Source: Fimenecus sp045613685
GTDB taxonomy: Bacteria; Bacillota; Clostridia; Oscillospirales; Acutalibacteraceae
Length of the DNA: 61,371 nt
NCBI GenBank assembly: GCA_045613685.1
Contig: JAZLBL010000042.1
Location: 1-61,371 of the forward strand
Direction of reading: 5' to 3'
Shown piece after piece: positions 43,244 through 51,411 of the stretch. The first letter of the stretch is position 1; each line of letters begins with the position of its first letter. The position numbers and the translations under genes are program-made. The notes under the pieces were generated by a model. The model ran no database searches, was not told where the DNA came from, and was given only the letters and a program-made list of their open reading frames with translations.

Positions 43244-44158
43244 TCACCCAAGTTCAAGCATTTTATCAATGCACTTTTTGGCTTTCTTGATTGTTTCGTC
43301 ATCGAGTGTGATTTCTTCTCCACCCTTACCCTGAACGGTGTTATAAAGGTCAACGAGTGTTGTTGCTTTCATATCAGGACAAATGAGTTTTGGTGAAAGT
43401 GCAAAGAAGTTTTTATCAGGACATTCATACTGCAATGACTCTGCAATACTGATTTCTGTACCGATAATGAAATTCTTATGGTCGCTCTCTTTTGCATATT
43501 TCATAATACCTGTTGTTGAGCCAACATAGTCTGCAAGTTCAACAACTTCGGGTTTACATTCAGGGTGCACAAGAAGAAGTGAATCAGGATAATATTCTCT
43601 TGCTTTTTTTACATCTTCTGCGGTAATCTGACCATGAATTGGGCAACCACCATTTACAAACTTGAATGTTTTTTCAGGAAGTTGTTTTGCAACGAAATCA
43701 CCTAAATTGCAGTCAGGGATAAAGAGAATTTTATCATTATCCAACTTGCTTACAACATTCACTGCTGACGCAGATGTTACACAAACATCACAAACAGTTT
43801 TGAGTTCAGCTGTTGTATTGATATATGCAACAACAGTATAATCAGGATTTTCTCTTTTTACTTCTTCAATATATTCTTTGCTCATCTGCTCTGCCATTGG
43901 GCAACCTGCGACAGGGCTTGTGATATAAACTGTTTTTTCTGGTGAGAGAATTTTTACGGTTTCAGCCATAAAACGAACTCCACACATTACAACAGTTTTA
44001 GCATCAGTTTTTGAGGCTTCAACGCTTAACTGAAAGCTGTCGCCTGTGAAATCGGCAATTTCAATAATCTCACGAGCAACATAACTGTGAGCAAGAATAC
44101 AGATATCTTTTTCTTTTTTAAGTTGCAAGATTTTGTCTTGCATTTCTTTTACTGTCAT
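43244..44158 (-). CDS. nadA: Quinolinate synthase A
   Basis: A 304-residue [4Fe-4S] enzyme that condenses iminoaspartate with dihydroxyacetone phosphate to quinolinate in de novo NAD synthesis. Three internal homologous lobes are visible with the cluster Cys in VVMCGVRFMAE, VCDVCVTSAS (one of two) and the late lobe before ICPDMKATTLVDLYNT; HPECKPEVVELADYVGSTTGI is the signature. It follows iscU by 20 bp, fitting its need for a cluster. No nadB or nadC gene is in the window. Confidence 0.96.
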   Translation of the reverse strand: MTVKEMQDKILQLKKEKDICILAHSYVAREIIEIADFTGDSFQLSVEASKTDAKTVVMCGVRFMAETVKILSPEKTVYITSPVAGCPMAEQMSKEYIEEVKRENPDYTVVAYINTTAELKTVCDVCVTSASAVNVVSKLDNDKILFIPDCNLGDFVAKQLPEKTFKFVNGGCPIHGQITAEDVKKAREYYPDSLLLVHPECKPEVVELADYVGSTTGIMKYAKESDHKNFIIGTEISIAESLQYECPDKNFFALSPKLICPDMKATTLVDLYNTVQGKGGEEITLDDETIKKAKKCIDKMLELG

Positions 44159-44178
44159 TTTAATCTTCCTTTTAGGGA

Positions 44179-44598
44179 TTAATGATGATGGTCGTCTTCA
44201 AACTCAAATTGAGTTTTATCGTATTCGATACCGTTTTTGTCGTAGTAATTCTTTACGGCTGCTTTGATTGCCTGTTCTGCAAGAACTGAACAGTGAATTT
44301 TAACTGCAGGAAGTCCGTCGAGTGCCTCAACAACTGCTTTGTTTGTGAGTTTTAATGCTTCACTTAAAGGCTGACCCTTAATCATATCAGTTGCGATTGA
44401 ACTTGTTGCGATTGCAGATGCACAACCATAAGTATTGAATTTAACATCTGTGATTATATCATTCTCAATTTTGAGATACATTTTCATAATATCGCCACAT
44501 TTTGCGTTACCAACTTCACCCACGCCGTCTGCGTCGTCAAGTTTGCCGACATTATGTGGATTTGTAAAATGCTCCATTACTTTTTCTGAATATTCCAT
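44179..44598 (-). CDS. iscU: Iron-sulfur cluster scaffold protein IscU/NifU-like
   Basis: A 139-residue scaffold on which clusters are assembled from IscS-derived sulfur. The three ligand Cys are C34 (NAKCGDI), C59 (YGCASAIA) and C103 (KIHCSVLAEQA). The tail FEFEDDHHH is acidic and His-rich, as in many clostridial homologues. Its ATG overlaps the TAA of iscS (TAATG). Confidence 0.96.
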   Translation of the reverse strand: MEYSEKVMEHFTNPHNVGKLDDADGVGEVGNAKCGDIMKMYLKIENDIITDVKFNTYGCASAIATSSIATDMIKGQPLSEALKLTNKAVVEALDGLPAVKIHCSVLAEQAIKAAVKNYYDKNGIEYDKTQFEFEDDHHH

Positions 44599-45779
44599 TA
44601 GTTGTTACCTCTTTCTTTCTGTATCTTTTCCCACAATGGTGACATATCACGAAGTCTGTCAATAATTGGTGGTAATTTTTCTAAAATGTAGTCCATTTCT
44701 TCAGGTGTGTTGTCTTCACACAAGCTAAGTCTTAATGAGCCGTGTGCAACTTCGTGAACAAGTCCGATTGATAAAGGCACGTGGCTTGGGTCAAGTGAGC
44801 CTGAAGTACAAGCTGAACCTGAAGAAGCACTGATTCCCATTAAGTCAAGATAAAGGAGAAGTGACTCACCTTCAACACCCTCAAAGCAAGCGCTTACATT
44901 ACCTGGTAATCTGTGTTCACGGTCACCGTTGATTCGGCTCAAATCGATTTTGAGAATACCCTCAATAAGTTGTTCTCTCATTGCGATAAGTTTCTTTGTA
45001 TTTTCTTCCATATTGTCGCAAGCATCTTTAAGTGCTGCTGCCATACCTACGATTGCAGGAACATTTTCTGTACCTGCACGGCGATTTCTCTCTTGAGCGC
45101 CACCTTCAATAAGATTTGGAAGTCTGATACCCTTTTTGCAGTAAAGTCCGCCAACACCTTTTGGTCCGTGGAATTTATGACCTGAAAAAGACATCATATC
45201 GATATTGTCTGCTTTCACATCAACTGGAACATGTCCTACTGCCTGAACTGCGTCTGTATGGAAAAGAACGCCTTTTTCACGACAAACTGCACCGATTTCA
45301 CGGATTGGCTGAACTGTGCCAATTTCGTTGTTCGCATACATAATTGTTACGAGTGCAGTATCGTCTTTAATAGCATATTTCACATCTTCTACTTTTACGA
45401 TACCATTTTCGTAAACATCAAGTAAAGTAATTTCAAAGCCTTCTTTTTCAAGTGCATTAAGCGTGTGAAGAACTGCGTGGTGTTCAAACTTTGAACTGAT
45501 GATATGCTTTTTGCCCTTTTTCGCCATAAGGTAAGCTGCACCTTTAATAGCCCAGTTATCACTTTCACTACCACCTGATGAGAAATAAACATCATTTGGG
45601 TCTGCGTTAATACACTCTGCAATTGTATTACGAGCATCGCGCACTACGTGAAAAGCATCTTGCCCTACGCTATGCAAGCTTGATGGGTTGCCGTAGATTT
45701 CTTGGAAGCACGGCATCATTGCATCGAGTGCTTTTTTTGATATTTTTGTTGTTGCAGCGTTGTCTGCGTAAACTCTCAT
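44598..45779 (-). CDS. iscS: Cysteine desulfurase IscS/NifS
   Basis: A 393-residue PLP enzyme that abstracts sulfur from cysteine for iron-sulfur clusters and tRNA thiolation. PLP binds K202 (SFSGHKFHGPKG), and the persulfide Cys is C324 (SSGSACTSGSLDPSHV) in the long class I loop. N-terminal VYADNAATTKIS is typical. It has its own promoter and operator-like dyad upstream and leads iscS-iscU-nadA-mnmA. Confidence 0.97.
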   Translation of the reverse strand: MRVYADNAATTKISKKALDAMMPCFQEIYGNPSSLHSVGQDAFHVVRDARNTIAECINADPNDVYFSSGGSESDNWAIKGAAYLMAKKGKKHIISSKFEHHAVLHTLNALEKEGFEITLLDVYENGIVKVEDVKYAIKDDTALVTIMYANNEIGTVQPIREIGAVCREKGVLFHTDAVQAVGHVPVDVKADNIDMMSFSGHKFHGPKGVGGLYCKKGIRLPNLIEGGAQERNRRAGTENVPAIVGMAAALKDACDNMEENTKKLIAMREQLIEGILKIDLSRINGDREHRLPGNVSACFEGVEGESLLLYLDLMGISASSGSACTSGSLDPSHVPLSIGLVHEVAHGSLRLSLCEDNTPEEMDYILEKLPPIIDRLRDMSPLWEKIQKERGNN

Positions 45780-45798
45780 ATTTTCAACTCATTTCTAT

Positions 45799-45851
45799 TT
45801 CATAGTAATTTACTGTGAATTCGTATATATCATACTACTTCACTATGAATT
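45799..45851. promoter_or_regulatory. Operator-like dyad and half-sites upstream of iscS
   Basis: TTCATAGTAA (45799-45808) and TTACTGTGAA (45810-45819) form a dyad with 9 of 10 matching pairs, just downstream of the predicted start of transcription. A third half-site, CACTATGAATT, lies at 45841-45851 in the promoter spacer. The same half-site (TACTAGGAATT, 49302-49312) overlaps the iscR promoter, which suggests binding by the Rrf2/IscR regulator. Confidence 0.6.
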
Positions 45852-45857
45852 TGTCAA
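45829..45857 (-). promoter_or_regulatory. iscS promoter
   Basis: Minus strand TTGACA (45852-45857), 17 bp, TATGAT (45829-45834); the start of transcription would be near 45822. Confidence 0.8.
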
Positions 45858-45880
45858 TTATAATATATCCATATTTTGAC

Positions 45881-48238
45881 TTATTTCTGGAAGAATTTTT
45901 CAGCAATTCTCACAGATGCCATTGCGTCTTTACCGTAAAAGTCGGCGCCGATGGTTTTTGCGTAATCTTCGGTCAAAACTGCGCCACCGACCATAACTGC
46001 TATATTGGGACATTTTTCTTTCAAAAGACTAATTGTTTTTTCCATTGACGGTACAGTAGTAGTCATAAGTGCTGAAAGACCAACTAATTTAATATTCTCT
46101 TTGTCTGCTCTTTCAACGATGGCTTCGGGAGTAATGTCTTTACCCATATCGATTACTGAAAAACCGTAATTTTCGAGCAATACTTTAACAATGTTTTTGC
46201 CGATATCGTGAATATCACCCTCAACTGTTGCTATAAGTATTCTACCCTTTTCTTCTGTTTTCTCGCCACTGTTTACAATATATTCTTTAATGATTTCAAA
46301 ACTTGCACCAGCAGTTTCGGCACTCATCAAAAGAGATGGCAAGAATATTGTATTTTCTTCAAAACCTTTGCCCACTTCATTGAGAGCCGGAACTAAAATT
46401 CCATCAATTATTTCGATTGGTGTTTTGGTTTGAAGTTCAATTTTTGTTTGTTCTTTTGCTTGGGATTTAAGGCCCTTTATGACTGCAGTTTTCAAATCAA
46501 CATCTGTTGTTTTGATTTCTGCTTTTGTGTCAGTAACATTGGCAATATACTGCTCAAAATTTTCATCTAATCCGCAAAGTGCACAATATGAATAATAGGC
46601 ATTCATCATAGCATCACTTTTTGGATTGATGATGCCTGCACTGAGTCCTTTTTGCATTGCAAGAGTGAAGAATGTTGAATTCAAAAGTTCACGATTTGGC
46701 AAACCAAATGATACATTTGATACACCAAGTACGGTTTTAACACCTAAATCATTTGTGAGTTTCTGGATACATTCCAAAGTGATTTTTGCGTTATCTTTAT
46801 TTGTGCTGACAGTCATACAAAGCGGGTCAAACACAAGGTTTTCTTTGGTTATTCCATAACTTTCAGCTTTTTTGATTATACGATTTGCAATGTCAATTCT
46901 GCCTTGAACAGTTTCGGGAATTCCGTTTTCGTCAAGGGTTAAGCAGACAAGCACACCACCATATTTCTTAACAAGTGGGAACACTTCTTCCATTACTTTT
47001 TCTTTGCCGTTTACGGAATTTACCATTGCCTTGCCGTTATAAATGCGAAGTGTTTTTTCCATAGCAACAGGGTCGGATGTGTCAATTTGTAAAGGTGTAT
47101 TTAATATGCTTTGAAGTCCCAAAACCGCATTTTGCATCATAGATGGTTCGTCAATTTCAGGGAGTCCCACATTAACATCAAGCACATCTGCACCGGCATC
47201 TGCTTGGGCTACACCTTCACGATAGATATAATCCATATCGTTATTGCGAAGTGCTTCTTTCAGCATCTTTTTACCTGTTGGGTTAATTCTTTCACCAATG
47301 ATAATTGGTTTATCTTGGAAGATTACTGTTTTTGAATATGATGTGACAGCAGTAATCTGTTTTTTATTGATTTTTGTGATTGGCTCGTTTTTGCAAAGTT
47401 CAATCATTGCTTTAATATGCTCAGGAGTTGTGCCACAACATCCACCCAATGCACAAGCACCATTTTTGAGAATCTGGAGTTGCTTATTCGCAAATTCTTC
47501 GGGAGTTACATTGTAGGTTGTAACACCATTTACACTTACAGGGAGTCCTGCATTGGGTTGCACGAAAAGTGGTGTGCTTGAATATTTTGTCATTTCTTTT
47601 AAAAGTTCAAGCATCTGGTCAGGACCAAGTCCGCAATTCATACCTATTCCGTCAACGCCTAAACCTTCAAGAGTAATTATTGCAGTCTTAATATCTGCAC
47701 CCGTTAATAGTATGCCCTTTTCATCAAAAATCATTGACACAAGCACGGGTAAATCAGTATTTTCTTTTGCGGCTAATACTGCGGCTTTAATTTCATATAA
47801 ATCTCCCATTGTTTCAATAAAAATGAAATCGGCACCTGCATTTTTACCTGCTATAACTTGCTCTTTATAAAGGTCATAAGCAGTTTCAAATTCCAATTCG
47901 CCATAAGGCTTTAAGAGTTTGCCAAGCGGACCTAAATCCTGAGCAACGAAAGCCTCTCTTCCACTTTCTTTAATTATATTTTTTGCAATTTCAATGGCTT
48001 TTGTGATAATCTCAGTAACATTATCGAATTTAAGTGAGTTTGCACCGAATGTGTTTGCAGAAATAACGTTACAACCTACATCAAGATAAGACTTGTGCAC
48101 TCTTGCCACAATTTCTGGAGAGTGAATATTCAAGTTTTCGGGCAACTCGCCTTTTTTGAGTCCATTTTTCTGTAATTCAGTGCCCATAGCACCATCAAAA
48201 AACAATATCCTATTGTTAAAATGTTCTTTGAATGTCAT
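45881..48238 (-). CDS. metH: B12-dependent methionine synthase, lacking the activation domain
   Basis: A 785-residue enzyme that transfers the methyl group of methyltetrahydrofolate to homocysteine. Domains in order: homocysteine-binding TIM barrel with zinc Cys (NCGLGPD, ALGGCCGTTPEHI, to about 290), methyltetrahydrofolate-binding barrel (IIGERINPTGKKM, about 310-560), four-helix cap, and the cobalamin-binding domain with the D-x-H-x-x-G motif (EGDIHDIGKN near 675). The C-terminal SAM-binding reactivation domain of E. coli MetH is missing; it is supplied by the gene immediately upstream, only 4 bp away. Confidence 0.96.
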   Translation of the reverse strand: MTFKEHFNNRILFFDGAMGTELQKNGLKKGELPENLNIHSPEIVARVHKSYLDVGCNVISANTFGANSLKFDNVTEIITKAIEIAKNIIKESGREAFVAQDLGPLGKLLKPYGELEFETAYDLYKEQVIAGKNAGADFIFIETMGDLYEIKAAVLAAKENTDLPVLVSMIFDEKGILLTGADIKTAIITLEGLGVDGIGMNCGLGPDQMLELLKEMTKYSSTPLFVQPNAGLPVSVNGVTTYNVTPEEFANKQLQILKNGACALGGCCGTTPEHIKAMIELCKNEPITKINKKQITAVTSYSKTVIFQDKPIIIGERINPTGKKMLKEALRNNDMDYIYREGVAQADAGADVLDVNVGLPEIDEPSMMQNAVLGLQSILNTPLQIDTSDPVAMEKTLRIYNGKAMVNSVNGKEKVMEEVFPLVKKYGGVLVCLTLDENGIPETVQGRIDIANRIIKKAESYGITKENLVFDPLCMTVSTNKDNAKITLECIQKLTNDLGVKTVLGVSNVSFGLPNRELLNSTFFTLAMQKGLSAGIINPKSDAMMNAYYSYCALCGLDENFEQYIANVTDTKAEIKTTDVDLKTAVIKGLKSQAKEQTKIELQTKTPIEIIDGILVPALNEVGKGFEENTIFLPSLLMSAETAGASFEIIKEYIVNSGEKTEEKGRILIATVEGDIHDIGKNIVKVLLENYGFSVIDMGKDITPEAIVERADKENIKLVGLSALMTTTVPSMEKTISLLKEKCPNIAVMVGGAVLTEDYAKTIGADFYGKDAMASVRIAEKFFQK

Positions 48239-48242
48239 AAAA

Positions 48243-48818
48243 TCAGTCCTTTGTTACGCCGATAAATGCTGTAACTGTTTTTGTGGGAGTCATTAAGAAA
48301 CTTTCTGAAAGTGTTACCCCCATTTGTTTTGTCATTGGTAAGAGTTTGAAAAAATCTGCTTGTGATGAAATGTCAAGTCCACCATATCCAGGACTAAAAC
48401 GGGGTCTATGTTCCCCTTTTATTGTGTTTTTAAGTTCTTCACACGCTTGGTCGCAAAGATTTTCAACCATTGATGCACCAACTGAGTGAACAATACTTGT
48501 CATTGCTGCGTCTGTTACCGAGTATTTTCGGACAAGAGTATCTGCGCCAACGCCGATAGTTGCACCGAAAAGAATAATGCTTGTTGAATCTTTTAAGTGG
48601 CTTAAAAGTTTTGCACTTTTAAACTCAATTCCGTCAATGATTATACCATCATCAGTTCTTATGAATTCATATTCTTTATAGATATATTTAGGGGTAATCA
48701 CCTTGCAAAGTTCACAATATGCTTCTTCACAAAGTTCGCAAATTGTTTCGCTTGGTTTTGCACCATGTTTATAGCCCATATATCTTGCAGCTTCATGCAA
48801 ATCATATTTTAACAACAT
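48243..48818 (-). CDS. Separate methionine synthase activation-domain protein
   Basis: This 191-residue protein corresponds to the SAM-binding activation (reactivation) domain of MetH. It carries the HRPRFSPGYGGLDIS segment, equivalent to the R-x-x-PAPGYP signature, and a Cys-containing N-terminal region (ICELCEEAYCELC). It should bind the cobalamin domain of the adjacent 785-residue MetH for reductive methylation of inactive Cob(II). Its start overlaps the end of the IscR-type regulator gene by 10 bp. Confidence 0.9.
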   Translation of the reverse strand: MLLKYDLHEAARYMGYKHGAKPSETICELCEEAYCELCKVITPKYIYKEYEFIRTDDGIIIDGIEFKSAKLLSHLKDSTSIILFGATIGVGADTLVRKYSVTDAAMTSIVHSVGASMVENLCDQACEELKNTIKGEHRPRFSPGYGGLDISSQADFFKLLPMTKQMGVTLSESFLMTPTKTVTAFIGVTKD

Positions 48819-49243
48819 CCGCAGTTACCTTTTTCTTTCTGTTTGTCAACAAGGTATTGAAGTGTAATTGAATCAACAACTTTATTAACTGCATCAAGTA
48901 CACATTGCCAGATTTCAAGAGTTACACAGTCCATACAGTTTTCGCAAGGGTTGTCGTCTGTTTCAAGACAAGCAACAGGAGCAAGACTACCTTCAGTAAC
49001 ACGAAGAATTTCACCAACTGTGTATTCAACTGGCTCACGAGTGAGTTTATAGCCCCCCTGTGCACCACGAGTGCTTTCAACAAGGTTTTCTTTGGCTAAA
49101 AGTTTGATAATCTGTTCAAGATATTTTTCACTGATATTCTGTCTTGTTGCAATAGATTTTATTGAGATATAGCCGTCTTCTTTATGAATTGCAAGGTCTG
49201 TCATAAGACGAAGTGCATATCTGCCTTTTGTTGAGATTTTCAT
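48809..49243 (-). CDS. iscR: Rrf2-family regulator, IscR-like
   Basis: A 144-residue winged-helix Rrf2 protein. N-terminal MKISTKGRYALRLMTDLA and the wing-region STRGAQGGYKLTREP are family signatures. The cluster-binding Cys set is C92, C100, C103 and C106 within residues 92-106, plus C114. It probably senses iron-sulfur status and controls its own operon and iscS; CymR-like cysteine control is an alternative, but CymR lacks these Cys. Its gene is coupled to the metH pair, and a perfect-spacing promoter is upstream. Confidence 0.9.
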   Translation of the reverse strand: MKISTKGRYALRLMTDLAIHKEDGYISIKSIATRQNISEKYLEQIIKLLAKENLVESTRGAQGGYKLTREPVEYTVGEILRVTEGSLAPVACLETDDNPCENCMDCVTLEIWQCVLDAVNKVVDSITLQYLVDKQKEKGNCGCC

Positions 49244-49286
49244 AATATCTACACCCTTTTAGAGTATTGTTTTTAGTTTCGCAAAT

Positions 49287-49315
49287 AATATACTACAAAA
49301 TTACTAGGAATTCAA
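49287..49315 (-). promoter_or_regulatory. iscR-metH promoter with embedded half-site
   Basis: Minus strand TTGAAT (49310-49315), 17 bp, TATATT (49287-49292). The half-site TACTAGGAATT (plus strand 49302-49312) overlaps the -35 and spacer, fitting autoregulation. Confidence 0.65.
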
Positions 49316-49376
49316 GAGTTAATTCATATAAAGTTGGTGGGAATTAGAATTAACGCGCAAAATCTGAGCGCAAAAT

Positions 49377-49501
49377 GGCTCCCCTTGTCAGGGGAGCTGG
49401 ATTGCCGTAGGCAAGACTGAGGGGTAGTTAGTTTATATGTTAACTATCTCTCCCTCCGTCATTTTCTTACGAAAATGCCACCTCCCTCGTCAGAGGGAGG
49501 C
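49377..49501. mobile_element. MITE-like repeat, copy 1
   Basis: A 125-bp non-coding element starting GGCTCCCCTTGTCAGGGG and ending TCGTCAGAGGGAGGC. The ends are imperfect inverted copies of each other, each containing a small palindrome (CTCCCCT/AGGGGAG; CCTCCCTC/GAGGGAGG). Middle motifs GACTGAGGGGTAGT and CCCTCCGTCA are shared with copy 2 (61219-61330), while the two internal hairpins differ. It contains no ORF. Confidence 0.8.
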
Positions 49502-49508
49502 AATAAAA

Positions 49509-49533
49509 AAAGCGTGGTCAAAAACCACGCTTT
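49509..49533 (-). terminator. Terminator after the MerR-type gene
   Basis: AAAGCGTGGT and ACCACGCTTT pair around a 5-nt loop, followed on the minus strand by TTTTATTG; it starts 1 nt after the stop codon. Confidence 0.85.
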
Positions 49534-49534
49534 G

Positions 49535-50764
49535 TTACCAATCTAATTGTAAGTGATATGGGTCTGTTTGTCCTCCAACCTCTGCACAATATCTTACCAT
49601 TTTTGTTTCATCATTGTAAGCGAAAAGCAAATAGCGATAATTGTCTAATTCAGTATCATCGTAATTTTTCAATCTTTCAAAATAAACACATTGCCAATCA
49701 CCTTTTTCTAAAGTGGTAACAATATTATCTTTACTCAAAATTCTTTCTTTTTCTTTTTCAAAATATTCATCATTCAATTTCCATTCTGCATACAAGCAAG
49801 TGCTATAAGTATACAACCAGCCTGGCTCGAATTCGTAATAATATTTTGTAAAGTTATAATATTGGCTGTCAGCTCCAGTATAGTCAAGTTCAGGATACGG
49901 TATTTCATAAGGAAAAACATAGTATAGTTCTTCCATAGTATATGGCAATGCACCCCTATCTATCTCCATATAATTATTAAGATTAGTTGTTGCTGATACA
50001 TAGTGCGTAAAAGCATTACCCAAAAGCATAAATGGAGAAATAAGTAATGACAGCACCCATAAAATTGTAATAAATATACACAATGCTTTTTTTCTATCTT
50101 TTTTTCTTCCAATTCGCTTATTCTTTATATATAAGATAAAAATTGTAAAGCAATAAATAAATTGAATCACAAAAAAGTATTCAAAGAAAAACGTTATCAT
50201 TCTTACTTCAAAATCCAAGTCAGGTCCCCAAAATACTGTAAACTTAAAATTATACAAAGAAACCATTTGAATAATGAAAATCTGTGCAATTACTGCCAAA
50301 ACCATTCCAATTACAGAAATAATTATAAACTTTCTTTTTTCCTCCACTTCTTCCCAAGATAATTCCATATCTTCGGCTGGGACTTGTTCGTTTGCAAGAT
50401 TACTTGAAAGTTTTTCGCAGATGATTTCTATTGTGATATTTTCTTCGTCGGCGAGAGTGCCAATTTTTTCGATTATCTCACTATTAAACTGTATTTTTTC
50501 ATTTGTTCGGTTTATGTATTCTTTAATTGTATTTTGTGCTGTTTCGCCACCCATTTGTAAATCTTTGATTTCTTGAATTGAGAAATCGGCTTTACGGAGT
50601 AAGGCGATATTTTTAAGATTTTCAACATCAGTTTCTGAAAACTCTATACTTTTTCTGCCATTGTAATTTTCATCACATTCAGGTTTTACAAGTTCGTTTT
50701 CAATATAAAGTCGTATTGCGCGGTCAGTAAGACCTGTTTTAGCAATAACCTCTTTAATTTTCAC
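49535..50764 (-). CDS. Membrane-anchored MerR-family regulator
   Basis: This 409-residue protein joins an N-terminal MerR DNA-binding domain (residues 1-70, IKEVIAKTGLTDRAIRLYIENE, with a coiled dimerisation region to about 110) to three membrane helices (about 146-168, 190-213, 228-250) and a roughly 150-residue C-terminal domain rich in Tyr, Trp, Asp and Glu. An odd number of helices puts the C-terminal part outside the cell, so it could act as a one-component transmembrane sensor. The ligand is unknown. Its promoter has the 19-bp spacer typical of MerR control, suggesting autoregulation. No target gene other than itself is obvious next door. Confidence 0.82.
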   Translation of the reverse strand: MKIKEVIAKTGLTDRAIRLYIENELVKPECDENYNGRKSIEFSETDVENLKNIALLRKADFSIQEIKDLQMGGETAQNTIKEYINRTNEKIQFNSEIIEKIGTLADEENITIEIICEKLSSNLANEQVPAEDMELSWEEVEEKRKFIIISVIGMVLAVIAQIFIIQMVSLYNFKFTVFWGPDLDFEVRMITFFFEYFFVIQFIYCFTIFILYIKNKRIGRKKDRKKALCIFITILWVLSLLISPFMLLGNAFTHYVSATTNLNNYMEIDRGALPYTMEELYYVFPYEIPYPELDYTGADSQYYNFTKYYYEFEPGWLYTYSTCLYAEWKLNDEYFEKEKERILSKDNIVTTLEKGDWQCVYFERLKNYDDTELDNYRYLLFAYNDETKMVRYCAEVGGQTDPYHLQLDW

Positions 50765-50788
50765 GATAATTCCCCCTTTACAATGACG

Positions 50789-50819
50789 ATTTTACATTTT
50801 AACCTTAGGTAAAAGTCAA
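50789..50819 (-). promoter_or_regulatory. MerR-type promoter with 19-bp spacer
   Basis: Minus strand TTGACT (50814-50819), a 19-bp spacer and TAAAAT (50789-50794). The spacer contains ACCT-A-AGGT with T4/A4 flanks. The over-long spacer with a central dyad is the hallmark of promoters activated by MerR-family DNA distortion. Confidence 0.75.
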
Positions 50820-50846
50820 GAGTTTTTTGAAAATTTGTAAAAATAC

Positions 50847-50871
50847 GGGCGATTCACGAATCGCCCCTACA
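50847..50871 (-). repeat. Gene-end palindromic element, copy 5 (after the gtrA gene)
   Basis: Same element with a CA instead of GT centre, 5 nt after the GtrA stop codon; followed on the minus strand by GTATTTTTAC. Confidence 0.85.
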
Positions 50872-50876
50872 TTTTG

Positions 50877-51329
50877 TTATTTGGTTTCTGCTTTTGCCTT
50901 ATCTTTTTCTGCGAGTTTATTTGTGTTCATTGAATTGCGATAAACAACAAAACGGCAGAAAAGATATTCGGTTACAAGATTGCAAGACATTGTTACTGCT
51001 TCGATTATGTAGTTGTTGATTTCTGCTTGCTCTGCTAAATGACCAAGATATGCTGAAACGGGTGTGAACACACAATAGAAGAGTGCAACTTTAAGCATTG
51101 CAATAGGTACGTTTGTTGCAGATTTGAATGTGAATTTACGATTTACTGTAAAGTTATAAAGAACTGACAGAGTGAGTGATGGAAGGTATGCCCAAATATG
51201 TGCACAATCTGTAAGCTCGTGAATAATTGTATATGAAACAATTTGAATGATGCCTGCACCCATAGAAAATGCGACAAATTTTGCAATTTGGATTAATGTT
51301 TCTTTTGTTGATAGTTTCTGGTTTGACAT
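50877..51329 (-). CDS. GtrA family membrane protein
   Basis: A 150-residue protein with four membrane helices of the GtrA/PF04138 type (FVAFSMGAGIIQIVSYTII, YLPSLTLSVLYNFTVNRKFTF, an internal helix, then EAVTMSCNLVTEYLFCRFVVY). Family members are thought to move lipid-linked sugars across the membrane or assist surface glycosylation. GGAGA precedes the ATG. No glycosyltransferase gene is adjacent, so the substrate is open. Confidence 0.9.
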   Translation of the reverse strand: MSNQKLSTKETLIQIAKFVAFSMGAGIIQIVSYTIIHELTDCAHIWAYLPSLTLSVLYNFTVNRKFTFKSATNVPIAMLKVALFYCVFTPVSAYLGHLAEQAEINNYIIEAVTMSCNLVTEYLFCRFVVYRNSMNTNKLAEKDKAKAETK

Positions 51330-51357
51330 AATAATTTCTCCATTATATTTTTTAGAC

Positions 51358-51382
51358 GGGCGATTCGTGAATCGCCCCTACA
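51358..51382 (-). repeat. Gene-end palindromic element, copy 6 (after nadE)
   Basis: Identical 25-bp element, 29 nt after the nadE stop codon. Between it and the stop lies another small palindrome (GCAGG...CCTGC, about 51385-51402), so the 3' end of nadE carries a composite of two palindromic units. Confidence 0.85.
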
Positions 51383-51411
51383 ATGCAGGCGTGGTAACCT
51401 GCCACTACTCG

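Noticed and set aside
48239..48242. Cobalamin or SAM riboswitch in front of metH
   Set aside because: Only 4 bp separate metH from the upstream gene, and the iscR leader is too short for either riboswitch.
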